In this document: positions 41,099 to 49,450 of the stretch, in pieces
Position numbering within the stretch: position 1 is the stretch's first letter
Layout: each line of letters starts with the position of its first letter
NCBI RefSeq assembly: GCF_000429325.1
Contig: NZ_AUBQ01000012.1
Location: 224,518-288,517, forward strand
Length of the DNA: 64,000 bases
Source of the DNA: Fundidesulfovibrio putealis DSM 16056
GTDB taxonomy: Bacteria > Desulfobacterota > Desulfovibrionia > Desulfovibrionales > Desulfovibrionaceae
Direction of reading: 5' to 3'
The notes under the pieces: model-generated
Databases searched by the model: none
Told to the model about the DNA's origin: nothing
What the model saw: the letters and a program-made list of their open reading frames with translations, nothing else
Program-made: the position numbers and the translations under genes

Positions 41099-42661
41099 AT
41101 GGAACATAAAGAATCCACCCACTCCATCTTTCGGACCACCGCCTTCGTGGTCGGCATCAACCTGCTCAGCAAGATACTCGGCATGGCGCGCGAGGCCCTG
41201 GTGGCGGGAGCCTTCGGCGCGGAAAAGACCACCGACGCCTTCTTCGCGGCATGGCGCATGCCCGACGTGCTTTTCAACAGTCTGCTCGGCGTGCTTATCG
41301 CCAACACCTTCATCCCGGTGTTCTACGAGACCATGAACGCCAGGGGCGAAGACGGCGCGCGCCGCTTCACCCGCGCCACCTCCGGTGCCGTGCTGGCCGC
41401 CCTGGCCGCCATAGCCTGCGCCTACTGGGTCTTCGCCCCGCAGATCATAGGTCTGGTGGCTCCCGGGCTCGATCAGGCAGGCAACACCCTGGCCGTGCAC
41501 ATCGCCCGGCTCCTGGCGCCCATGGTCCTCATCGGCGGATTGACGGGATTGTGCCGGAGCCTCCTGCACGCGCGCCGCAGCTTCCTGGCCCCGGCCAGCC
41601 TGCCCGTGGTGCTGAACGTGTGCGTCATCGCCTCCGTGCTCACCCTGGGCCGCAGCCACGGCGTGGAGGCCCTGGCCTGGGGGCTCGTGGCGGCGTCGGT
41701 CATCCAGGCGGCCATGCTGCTTGCCGCCCTGCGCGGCTCCGCCGCCATGACCATCCCGGCGCTGGACCCCTCGGCTCCCGGCCTTGGGCGCATGGGGTCG
41801 CTTATCCTGCCCATCCTGGCCACCTTCGCCCTGGGCAACGTGGTCCCCCTGGTGGAACTGCACCTGGCTTCGGAGGTCTCCACCGGAGCCATCTCCTACC
41901 TGAGTTACGCCTTCAGGCTGTTCGGCCTGCCGGAGCAGGTATTCATGCTGGCCTTCTCGGCCATCCTCTTTCCCTATCTGGCGCGAGACGCCAGCCGGGG
42001 CGAGCACGGGGCCATGAGCGCCAAGCTCTCAGCAGCCATGCGCCTGAGCCTGTACCTCATGTTTCCGATGGGGGTGTACATCGCCGTGTTCAGCCGGGAG
42101 ATCGTCCGGCTGTTTTTGGGGTGGGGAGCCTTCGACGAGGCCGCCGTAACCGGCACCAGCCTGACCCTGGCCGCCTACGCCTGGGGGCTCTTCGCGGTGT
42201 GCGCGCGAAACCTCCTGGTGGACGCCTGCTTCGCCCTCAAGGCTCCGGGGCTCATCCTGAAGGTCGCCGCCGTCATCATCCCCCTGAACATCCTCCTGGA
42301 TATCGGGCTCAGCCGGGTGATGGGTGCGCCGGGCATCAGCCTGGGTTTCTCCCTGACGGCGGCCGTACATTGCGTGGCGCTCTTTCTGGCCCTTCGCCCG
42401 CGCCTGTCCGGCGGGGAGCCCGGCGCGCTCCTCTCCGCGCTGTGGAGGACGGTGCTGGCCGGGGGCCTGATGGGGGCGCTGTGCTGGTGGGCGAAGCCCT
42501 GGCTCGTGGACGCCATGCCCGGACACGGCTTCGCCTGGAGGCTCGCGCTGCTGGCCCTGTCCGCCGGGGCTGCGGGCGCGGTCTACGTCGTCGTGCAGGC
42601 CGGGCTGCGCTGCCCGGAACAGAACCTGCTCCTCCAGGCGCTACGCTCCCGGAAACGATGA
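41099..42661 (+). CDS. MurJ/MviN-family lipid flippase
   Basis: 520 residues, about 14 TM helices. MurJ-type signatures FRTTAFVVGINLLSKILGMA, REALVAGAFGA, TDAFFAAWRMPDVLFNSLLG, FIPVFYETMNARG, and later VMGAPGISLGFSLTAAVHC. It exchanges a lipid-linked sugar across the inner membrane. MurJ proper serves peptidoglycan, but this copy diverges from the polysaccharide operon, which encodes no flippase of its own, so it may carry that repeat unit. Its stop is 15 bp from the convergent endonuclease IV gene. Confidence 0.88.
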   Translation: MEHKESTHSIFRTTAFVVGINLLSKILGMAREALVAGAFGAEKTTDAFFAAWRMPDVLFNSLLGVLIANTFIPVFYETMNARGEDGARRFTRATSGAVLAALAAIACAYWVFAPQIIGLVAPGLDQAGNTLAVHIARLLAPMVLIGGLTGLCRSLLHARRSFLAPASLPVVLNVCVIASVLTLGRSHGVEALAWGLVAASVIQAAMLLAALRGSAAMTIPALDPSAPGLGRMGSLILPILATFALGNVVPLVELHLASEVSTGAISYLSYAFRLFGLPEQVFMLAFSAILFPYLARDASRGEHGAMSAKLSAAMRLSLYLMFPMGVYIAVFSREIVRLFLGWGAFDEAAVTGTSLTLAAYAWGLFAVCARNLLVDACFALKAPGLILKVAAVIIPLNILLDIGLSRVMGAPGISLGFSLTAAVHCVALFLALRPRLSGGEPGALLSALWRTVLAGGLMGALCWWAKPWLVDAMPGHGFAWRLALLALSAGAAGAVYVVVQAGLRCPEQNLLLQALRSRKR

Positions 42662-42670
42662 TCTAGCGTT

Positions 42671-42737
42671 GCGTCCTCAAAATCCGTTTATTAAATTTTG
42701 AAAAACATATTCATGTTTTTCAAAATCGCGACACGAG
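42671..42737. repeat. dispersed element, copy 2, inside the 3' end of nfo
   Basis: GCGTCCTCAAAATC ... TTCATGTTTTTCAAAATCGCG then ACACGAG. Inside is a perfect 14-bp inverted repeat (42695-42708 with 42713-42726, loop ATTC). Ends match the copy at 8970-9070; a part (54103-54127) recurs before the lrgA-like gene. It supplies the final 19 codons and the stop of the nfo gene. Confidence 0.7.
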
Positions 42738-43591
42738 TCCTCCAACAGAGTGCGAAGCGTCGCCAGATTCTCCAGGTCTTCCTTGAGGTCCTTCTCCTTG
42801 TGCGTCTCCAGCACCATGGGCAGCCCGGCCAGCGCGGGATGGTTCAGGACCGCCCGGAACCCCTCCAGGCCGATGCTCCCCTGCCCGATGTGCTCGTGCC
42901 GGTCCAGATGCGACCCCAGCCCCCCTTTCGTGTCGTTTACGTGCACGAGCTTCAGGCGCGCAAGATCCATCCCGTCAAGCGTTGCTTCCAGGCCAGCTGG
43001 CGTGCGCAGGTCGTACCCGGCCACGAAGGCGTGGCAGGTGTCCAGGCACAGCCCCAGGCGGTCGGGATGGCGGGACAGGGCCACGATCCCCGAGAGGTGC
43101 TCCAACGCGCCGCCCAGCGCGGTGCCCTGCCCTGCCGTGTTCTCCAGCAGGATCAAGGGGAGTTCTCCCTGGCCGTCCGCCATGTCCAGGGCAGCGTCCA
43201 CGCAGGCCGCCGCGCGGGCCAGGGCTTCCTCCAGCCCCGAGCCGGTGCGCGCCCCGGGATGGAGCACCACCCAGGGGATGCGAAGACTTCGGCAGCGCTC
43301 CAGCTCCTGGGCCAGGGCGGCGATGGAGCGCCGCCACAGGGCGTCGTCCGGCGAGGCCGGGTTCACCAGGTAGGAGGCGTGGCTGGCCACGGGATAGTCT
43401 CCCCAGGCCGCCCAGGCGGCGGCGAATTCCCGCGCTTCGTCCGGGCTTACGGGCGGGGCCTCCCACTGGCGCTGGTTGCGTGTAAATATCTGCAAGGCGG
43501 TCCCGCCCACCTGCCTGATGCGCTCGAAGGCGGTGTGCAGGCCCCCTGCCACGGACTCATGGGCTCCCAAAAAACGTCTTGTTCGAGTCAT
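42677..43591 (-). CDS. nfo: endonuclease IV (AP endonuclease)
   Basis: 304 residues. TIM-barrel zinc enzyme for abasic-site repair: RFLGAHESVAGGLHTAFER, LQIFTRNQRQW, ASHASYLVNPAS, VLHPGARTGSG, LLENTAGQGTALG, LCLDTCHAFVAGYD, HVNDTKGGLGSHLDRHEHIG and VLETHKEKD hold the nine zinc-ligand positions. The normal protein would end near LATLRTLL; the last 19 residues (SCRDFEKHEYVFQNLINGF) are coded by the dispersed element at 42671-42737. These added residues lie outside the barrel, so activity need not be lost. Confidence 0.93.
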   Translation of the reverse strand: MTRTRRFLGAHESVAGGLHTAFERIRQVGGTALQIFTRNQRQWEAPPVSPDEAREFAAAWAAWGDYPVASHASYLVNPASPDDALWRRSIAALAQELERCRSLRIPWVVLHPGARTGSGLEEALARAAACVDAALDMADGQGELPLILLENTAGQGTALGGALEHLSGIVALSRHPDRLGLCLDTCHAFVAGYDLRTPAGLEATLDGMDLARLKLVHVNDTKGGLGSHLDRHEHIGQGSIGLEGFRAVLNHPALAGLPMVLETHKEKDLKEDLENLATLRTLLEDSCRDFEKHEYVFQNLINGF

Positions 43592-43697
43592 CCAAGCCCT
43601 CCAGGGCTAAAGAAGAGTATTGAGCAGAATCATTTGTGATGCTACCAGATGCCTCCGGTCGGAAACACCCCCCGGATCATCTTTTCCCCCATAAGTA

Positions 43698-44915
43698 ATG
43701 ATACGCACTGCATACGTCACCCTTTGGTATCCCAAACCCTCCGAAACCTTCGTGGTCGGGGAGGTTGCGGCGCTGCGCGATCTCGGAATGCCCGTAACGG
43801 TGTACACCTTGTACGGCAAGCTCTCCCGACACATCGGCAAGTGTATGGAGGCCAGGTGCCCCCAGGTGGAACGCCTGGGCACCCGCAGCATTCCGGCCTG
43901 CCTGGCAGCCGCCGCATGGTGGTGGAAGAACCACCCGGCGCTCTTCAGGAAGACCGCACGAACCGTGCTTGGCCGCTTCTGGAGGGACCTCGAACAGACC
44001 GGCGAGAACTCCTGGGCCTTCCTGACCGGCTGCCTGCTGGCGAGGAAGTTCCGGGAGGACGGCATCACCCACATCCACGCCGGATGGGCCAACGGCCCCG
44101 CCACCGCCGCGTGGACCGCCTCCCAGCTGACGGGCATCCCCTTCAGCTTCACGGGGCGCGCGGGCGACATCTATCCGCCCGACGGCGCGCTGGAGGAAAA
44201 GATCGCCGCCGCCGCGTTCGTGCGCTGCGACGCGGCCTTCAACCTGGAATATCTCCGCCAGTTCACCTGGGACCGCAAGGACCGGGTGCATCTGGTGCGC
44301 AACATGCTCTCCTGGGCCGTGCCTGAACCGGGCGAGGTGCCCATGCTGGCTCCCTACCGGCTGCTGGCCATCGCCCGCTTCGTCAAGACCAAGGGGCTGG
44401 ACGTGCTGCTGGACGCCTGCGCAATCCTGAAGGAGCGCGGCGTGGATTTCAGGCTCACCCTGGCCGGATCGGGACGTATCGAAAAGCAGCTGCGGGCGCA
44501 GGCCCAGGCCTTGGGCATCGCCGACAAGGTTTCCTTTCCCGGCTTCATCCTGCACAAGGACGTCCCGGAGCTCATCCGCGCCCACGACATCTTCGTGATG
44601 CCGAGCAAGATCGGAACCACCGGCGACCGCGACGGCCTTCCCACGGTCATCATGGAAGCCCTGCTGGGACGCGTCCCCGTGGTGGCCACCGACGTGGGCG
44701 GCATCCGCGAAGTGATCCGCGACGGCGAAACCGGCCTGCTCATCCAGCAACGCAATCCCAAGGCCATGGCCGACGCCATCCAGACCCTGGCCAACGACCG
44801 CGAGAACGCCGTGCGCATGGCCGACAACGGCAAGAAACTGGTGGTGGAGTACTACGACACCGCCCGCAACGCGCGGACCTTCTTCGACCTGATCGAAAAC
44901 TCCAGCAACGCTTAA
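43698..44915 (+). CDS. family 4 glycosyltransferase
   Basis: 405 residues. N-terminal YVTLWYPKPSETFVVGEVAALRD is typical of enzymes related to colanic-acid transferase WcaL/AmsK; donor domain with LLAIARFVKTKGLDVLLDA, LTLAGSGRIEKQL, FVMPSKIGTTGDRDGLPTVIMEALL (long region, Glu pair within) and VVATDVGGIREVI. It stands alone, between nfo and the Pit operon, with its own terminator. It may add to the nearby polysaccharide or to another glycan. A head fragment of the GATGCCTCCGG repeat lies at 43648, 40 bp upstream. Confidence 0.9.
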   Translation: MIRTAYVTLWYPKPSETFVVGEVAALRDLGMPVTVYTLYGKLSRHIGKCMEARCPQVERLGTRSIPACLAAAAWWWKNHPALFRKTARTVLGRFWRDLEQTGENSWAFLTGCLLARKFREDGITHIHAGWANGPATAAWTASQLTGIPFSFTGRAGDIYPPDGALEEKIAAAAFVRCDAAFNLEYLRQFTWDRKDRVHLVRNMLSWAVPEPGEVPMLAPYRLLAIARFVKTKGLDVLLDACAILKERGVDFRLTLAGSGRIEKQLRAQAQALGIADKVSFPGFILHKDVPELIRAHDIFVMPSKIGTTGDRDGLPTVIMEALLGRVPVVATDVGGIREVIRDGETGLLIQQRNPKAMADAIQTLANDRENAVRMADNGKKLVVEYYDTARNARTFFDLIENSSNA

Positions 44916-44938
44916 GCTATTCTCCCTCCGAAAACAGA

Positions 44939-44980
44939 AGCGCGGGCGCATGCGAATGCGGCCCGCGCTCTTTTCTTTCC
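44939..44980 (+). terminator. terminator of the glycosyltransferase gene
   Basis: AGCGCGGGC pairs with GCCCGCGCT around a 13-base loop, then CTTTTCTTT. Confidence 0.88.
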
Positions 44981-45045
44981 GACGTATCGATCTATGAATC
45001 CATCCAGCCCGCAGCCGCGCTCCCGGCGCAGGCAAAGGCCCGCCT

Positions 45046-46053
45046 CTACTGCAACCCGATGAAGTCGAGCGCGTAGAAGCACAGCGCCGCCACGGCCCCC
45101 GAGGCCGGGATGGTCAGCACCCAGGCCACCACCAGATTTCCGGCCACGCCCCAGCGCACGGCGGAGAAGCGTTTGGACGCCCCCACGCCGATGACGGCGG
45201 TGGAAATGGTGTGCGTGGTGCTGATGGGCGCGCCCATGGACGACGCCCCCATGATGACCGCTGCGGCGGCCGTCTCGGCGGCGAAGCCGTGCACCGGCTC
45301 CAGCTTGAAGATCTTGTGCCCCATGGTCTTCACGATCTTCCAGCCGCCCATGGCGGTTCCCAGCCCCATGGCCAGCGCGCAGCTGAGCTTCACCCAGAAG
45401 GGGATGCTCACGTCGGGCTGCATCTGGAAGATGACCAGGGCCAGGGTGATGATGCCCATGGTCTTCTGGGCGTCGTTCAGGCCGTGGCTGGTGGCCATGA
45501 AGGCCGAGGAGAGTATTTGGAGCTTCTTGAAGGCGGTGTTCACGGTGCGCGGGTGTGCCTTCACGAACATCCAGGTGAGCGCCACCATGATCAGGTAGCC
45601 CACCAGAAAACCCGCCAGGGGAGAAAGCAGCAAGGGGATGAGCACCTTCTTGCCGATGGAGGCGTAGTTGGGGGCGTCCCAGCCCTTGAAGGCTATGGCT
45701 GCGCCGATGAGGCCACCGATCAGGGCGTGCGAGGAAGACGAAGGGATGCCCAGGTACCAGGTCAGCAGGTTCCAGAAGATGGCCCCGAAAAGCGCGGCCA
45801 GCACCAGGATTTTGCATCCGGTGACCATTTCCGGCCCCACGATGCCGCTGCCCACGGTCTGGGCCACCTCGGTGCCCAGGAAGGCCCCGAAGAGATTCAG
45901 CGACGCCGCCATGATGACGGCGGTGCGCGGCGAGAGCACCTTCGTGGAGACGATGGTGGCGATGGCGTTGGCCGAGTCGTGCGCGCCGTTGGTGAAATCG
46001 AACACCAAGGCGATGACCACGATGAAGATGAGCAGCAGGGGTATCTCAAGCAT
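45046..46053 (-). CDS. pit: Pit-family inorganic phosphate transporter
   Basis: 335 residues, about 10 TM helices. Two inverted PiT signatures: DFTNGAHDSANAIATIVST and SHGLNDAQKTMGIITLAL, plus GIPSSSSHALIGGLIG and GAPISTTHTISTAVIGVG. It imports metal-phosphate driven by protons (or sulfate in close relatives). The start overlaps the DUF47 gene by 8 bp, the classic DUF47-Pit pairing. Confidence 0.93.
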   Translation of the reverse strand: MLEIPLLLIFIVVIALVFDFTNGAHDSANAIATIVSTKVLSPRTAVIMAASLNLFGAFLGTEVAQTVGSGIVGPEMVTGCKILVLAALFGAIFWNLLTWYLGIPSSSSHALIGGLIGAAIAFKGWDAPNYASIGKKVLIPLLLSPLAGFLVGYLIMVALTWMFVKAHPRTVNTAFKKLQILSSAFMATSHGLNDAQKTMGIITLALVIFQMQPDVSIPFWVKLSCALAMGLGTAMGGWKIVKTMGHKIFKLEPVHGFAAETAAAAVIMGASSMGAPISTTHTISTAVIGVGASKRFSAVRWGVAGNLVVAWVLTIPASGAVAALCFYALDFIGLQ

Positions 46054-46681
46054 GTTTGAGCAGAACCCCTTCGAGCACGTCGCTCAGGCGTTCGGCGCGG
46101 TCGACGGCCTGCTCGATGCGCCCGTAGATGTGGTTCCACTTGATGATGTGCATGAGCTGCTGCCCGCCGGGCACCTGGTCCTTGGTGTCGTAGAGTTCCC
46201 CGAGGCCCACCAGGAGCAGCATCTCGCACTCGTACTTGTGGGACTTGATGATCTCCACGTGCTCCCTGGCGTCCTTGTTCTTGGAGAGCTTGTCCAGGAC
46301 CAGCCCGGCCTCCTCGATCATCACCTTCAGGGAGCGCACCAGCCTGCGCGAGGGATAGAGCACGTCGCCGCACTCCAGGAGCCCGATGCGGGTGGCGGTG
46401 GCCTTGACGATGTTGATCAGGGCCTCCTGGGTGATGTTGATCTGGTGGATGTCCTCGCGGTCCAGGGGGGTGATGAAGGTCGAGGACAGCTCCGTGGAGA
46501 TGCTGCGCGAGATGGTGTTGGCCTCGGCCTCGATGATGTTGATGCGCGTGCAGCGGTCTTCCATGTCCTCGAGGGAATGGAACAGCTCGTCGAGGATGGT
46601 CACCGCCTTGATGAGTTTGCGGTTCTGATCCTTGAACATTTCAAAGAATTTTACTTCCTTCGGGAAGAGGCTGAATCCCAT
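46046..46681 (-). CDS. DUF47 (PhoU-like) Pit accessory protein
   Basis: 211 residues, all helical, PhoU-like DUF47: FFEMFKDQNRKLIKAVTILDE, IEAEANTISRSISTELSSTF, TPLDREDIHQINITQEALIN (E/D-rich metal-binding motif), and LYDTKDQVPGGQQLMHIIKW. These proteins regulate their Pit partner. AAGGAGC lies 5 bases before ATG 46681. Second gene of a three-gene operon. Confidence 0.93.
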   Translation of the reverse strand: MGFSLFPKEVKFFEMFKDQNRKLIKAVTILDELFHSLEDMEDRCTRINIIEAEANTISRSISTELSSTFITPLDREDIHQINITQEALINIVKATATRIGLLECGDVLYPSRRLVRSLKVMIEEAGLVLDKLSKNKDAREHVEIIKSHKYECEMLLLVGLGELYDTKDQVPGGQQLMHIIKWNHIYGRIEQAVDRAERLSDVLEGVLLKHA

Positions 46682-46706
46682 GCGGGCTCCTTGCGGTTCT
46701 TTTTGT

Positions 46707-48029
46707 CTATGAGTTGGAATCGGCGGACCTGTCGGCCTGGGGAGAGGCCGTGTGCAGGAGGTCGGTGACCACCGCGCTCATGTCCTGGCTTTTCTTGAGA
46801 ATGGTGCCCAGCATGGCCTGAGCCTGAGCCTGGTCGGAGGGAGGGCTCTCCAGGAGCGTGGACGCGTAGCCCTGGATACTGGTGAGGGGCGTGCGCAGCT
46901 GGTGCGAGGCGTTGATCACGAACTCGCGCAGCAGGGTCTCCGCGTTCTTCATGGCGCTCACGTCGTGCAGCACCAGGATGAAGCGCGGCTTGCCCTTGGA
47001 CGTGAAATAGGGAACCAGGTCCACGTCGGCGTGTACGCCGTTTATCAGCCGGGCTTGAAAACGCTGGGGTTCGTGCGCGCGGCTCTGGCGGGCTTCGTCC
47101 AGGGCCTTGTCCACTTCCAGGCCAAGGCCCGCCTCCATCACGTGCCGCCCGGAACAGGCCACGCTGGCCCCCAGGACGGCGTCCAGCGCGGCGTTGTGAG
47201 CCAGGATGGTCCCCTTGTCGTCCAGCACGGCCACGGCGTCGGTCATCTTGGCCAGCACGGCCTCGAACTGGCTGCTGGTGTCGTGCAGGTGGCGCATGCT
47301 CTTGCGGGCGCGCTTGGCCAGCACGTTGATGGAATCCATGAGAGGGCGGAACTCGGAACCGGGGCAGACGCGGATCTTGTCCGGAGCCATCCCGCTGCCC
47401 AGGTCGTCCACGATGCGGCTGAAGGAGAGGAGCATGCCCTTGGTGCGCCGCAGCAGCAGCATGGCCAGGAGCGCGGCGCACACCGCCATGGCGGCGGTCA
47501 CGGCCATGAGGTTGGAGCGCGACTGTTCCAGGATGCCCTGCACGGTGGAATACGGAACGCTTATGCGCAGCACGCCGTCGGGGATTCCGGCCAGCCCCTG
47601 CACGCGGGTGGCCATGTAGAGCATCTCGCGCTGGAGCGTGCTGCTGTAACGGGTGGACTTGCCGAAGCCCTCGGCCTGCGCCGCCACGATCTCAGGGCGG
47701 GTGGAATGGTCTTCCATCTTGGCCGCCTCTTCGGGCGTCAGGTCGGACTCGGCCAGCACCTTCCCGGCGGCCACATAGGTGACGCGGATGTCGAAATGCG
47801 TGGAGATGGCCTTGATCTGGGAGCGCAGCTGCTCAACCCCGGCATAGGGAGCCTTGCCAGCCACAAGCCATTTCACGGCTTCAAGCGTCCTGGCCTCGCG
47901 CTGCTCGAACTCCTGGACAAGTTCGGCCCCGGCCTTCTTGCTGGTGCTGTAGAAGATGAAGACCGCCGCAGCGAACAGCAGGGCCATGAAAAGAACCAGA
48001 AGACGGGTGAAGGAAGATTGGGTCTGCAT
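46707..48029 (-). CDS. PhoR-like sensor protein lacking the ATPase domain
   Basis: 440 residues from ATG 48029 (GGAGG 7 bases upstream). TM1 (about 8-27), periplasmic domain, TM2 (about 174-194), HAMP-like linker, PAS (about 250-365) and a DHp helix FVINASHQLRTPLTSIQGYA with His376. It then ends at TDLLHTASPQADRSADSNS; no N-, G1- or G2-box follows and only 25 bp remain before the DUF47 gene. PhoR-type kinases sense phosphate supply. Without a catalytic domain it cannot autophosphorylate, but could act as a phosphotransfer or phosphatase partner, or be a decayed kinase. Confidence 0.88.
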   Translation of the reverse strand: MQTQSSFTRLLVLFMALLFAAAVFIFYSTSKKAGAELVQEFEQREARTLEAVKWLVAGKAPYAGVEQLRSQIKAISTHFDIRVTYVAAGKVLAESDLTPEEAAKMEDHSTRPEIVAAQAEGFGKSTRYSSTLQREMLYMATRVQGLAGIPDGVLRISVPYSTVQGILEQSRSNLMAVTAAMAVCAALLAMLLLRRTKGMLLSFSRIVDDLGSGMAPDKIRVCPGSEFRPLMDSINVLAKRARKSMRHLHDTSSQFEAVLAKMTDAVAVLDDKGTILAHNAALDAVLGASVACSGRHVMEAGLGLEVDKALDEARQSRAHEPQRFQARLINGVHADVDLVPYFTSKGKPRFILVLHDVSAMKNAETLLREFVINASHQLRTPLTSIQGYASTLLESPPSDQAQAQAMLGTILKKSQDMSAVVTDLLHTASPQADRSADSNS

Positions 48030-48207
48030 GGTGGCGCCTCCTGATACGAACGCCGCGACACGGCTCCGTAACCGAGTCGCCGTGCAATCGCAACGTGAGG
48101 CGCTCCATAGCAGGAAGGCCCGGAACTGAAAAGCCCGGAAGCGGATCAAGGTGCGCCGGGCTCGGTCCAGCCGGAGTGGCGGCAGTCGCCCTTGTCTTGC
48201 AAAATAT

Positions 48208-48254
48208 CTGTAAAGCAATCCGACAACTGTAAATAATTCTACAAATACTTACAG
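48208..48254. promoter_or_regulatory. CTGTAAA repeats, possible Pho-box-like operator
   Basis: CTGTAAA at 48208 and 48227, CTACAAA at 48239 and the inverse CTTACAG at 48248. Spacing between the second and third is 12, close to the 11 of a Pho box. The site lies about 180-225 bp before the phosphate operon and may be an operator or simply an A/T-rich promoter. Confidence 0.3.
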
Positions 48255-48633
48255 GATCGAAACACTTTCGCCCCAACCCGCTCGTCCTCCAAGCGCAGAA
48301 GCGACTTACAACTTATCTCGCAATTTCAGCGCATTAGACCAGAACGTTCACACCCCAACACGAGTTGCCGATCCCCGGGGAAAGAGAAACCCAGTCCACT
48401 GGGTTAGATGGATATAGTCAACAATTTATACCCATTGGGTCTGATTATTTTGCCGACGGCATACTCATTGCGACACAATGTGCACCACTACACATACATG
48501 GCATCAACATTGCTAAACAACCATTCGTTACCGACAACACCGCAGACAACCATCAACTCCAAACTAACTTAAGCAATTGTCCAAATGTACTGAACGATCA
48601 TTCAACCACAAACACACACAACCGGAGGAAACC
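48255..48633. other. A/T-rich leader region of the PEP-CTERM gene
   Basis: No gene is supported; a short frame (48365-48643) has no ribosome site and unlikely composition. CCCAGTCCACTGGG (48390-48403) is a small palindrome. Base composition is clearly lower in G+C than surrounding operons, as also seen at the other PEP-CTERM gene. Confidence 0.4.
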
Positions 48634-49251
48634 ATGCGTTTGATGCGGCTCGCCCTAATACTGGCCATAGCATTTTCCTTCCCGCAGACGAGCTTTGCAG
48701 CGGTCATTCTCGACCAAAGCAATCTGTATTCGTACTCTTCCGTCACTGGTTCATCACATTTCCAACAGCAAATAACCGTCGGCACAGCTGGTATACTTGA
48801 CCATATCGACCTGTATACATCCGCAGGAACAATCAACATTCGCATCAAGATGGGCAACGCGGTCCAAACATCCGGACCATGGCTGTATGATCAGGTGTTG
48901 GTATTCGGTGTCGGCACGAACACCATTGACCTGTCATCCTTGGCTCTTTCAGTGAACCCTGGGGACGCCTTCGTTTTGGATTGGAATGGCGCGTCGGGGG
49001 GAGCGGCTGAACCAAACTTCGGCGTATCCTTTTCGTATCAAACGCCTGACTACGCGGGCGGCGACCTTTGGAAAATTGTTGGCACCACCGCGACCTTCCA
49101 GGGTGTTGGCAGATACGGCCTCGACATGAGATTCCAGACCTTCGTGCAGGAGCAAGCTGTTCCGGTTGCCACTCCGGAACCTGCAACCATGGCGCTTCTC
49201 GGCGTGGGGCTGGCTGGCCTGGTCATGGTCCGTCGCCGCAAGGCCGCATAA
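48634..49251 (+). CDS. PEP-CTERM sorting-domain surface protein
   Basis: 205 residues from ATG 48634 (CGGAGGAA 6 bases upstream). Signal peptide MRLMRLALILAIAFSFPQTS then a 150-residue beta-rich domain (SSVTGSSHFQQQITVGTAG, IDLYTSAGTINIRIKMG, DAFVLDWNGAS). The end is TPEPATMALLGVGLAGLVMV then RRRKAA, a complete exosortase recognition tail. Likely cut and exported with the polysaccharide. Low-G+C composition compared with flanks. Confidence 0.9.
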   Translation: MRLMRLALILAIAFSFPQTSFAAVILDQSNLYSYSSVTGSSHFQQQITVGTAGILDHIDLYTSAGTINIRIKMGNAVQTSGPWLYDQVLVFGVGTNTIDLSSLALSVNPGDAFVLDWNGASGGAAEPNFGVSFSYQTPDYAGGDLWKIVGTTATFQGVGRYGLDMRFQTFVQEQAVPVATPEPATMALLGVGLAGLVMVRRRKAA

Positions 49252-49289
49252 CAGCACTGTCGTCTGCTGTGATTCCACGATGACTTAAC

Positions 49290-49316
49290 GGAAAGGGCCC
49301 TGCGAGGGCCCTTTCC
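49290..49316 (+). terminator. hairpin after the PEP-CTERM gene
   Basis: GGAAAGGGCCC and GGGCCCTTTCC form a perfect 11-bp stem with a 5-base loop; no T-run follows, so termination strength is unsure. Confidence 0.7.
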
Positions 49317-49450
49317 TGTCGGGATAGAGCCTAATTTGCCCATATTTTTATGAATCGAAGCGCGACATGCGTCTCGCGACACACGAAACTGATCTCAACT
49401 CTGGAGTGATGCGTCCGCTGGCTACGCAAAGATGATTGAAAATCAAATCA

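Noticed and set aside
48365..48643. 92-codon frame before the PEP-CTERM gene
   Set aside because: No ribosome site, random composition, and it overlaps the clear start and ribosome site of the PEP-CTERM gene.
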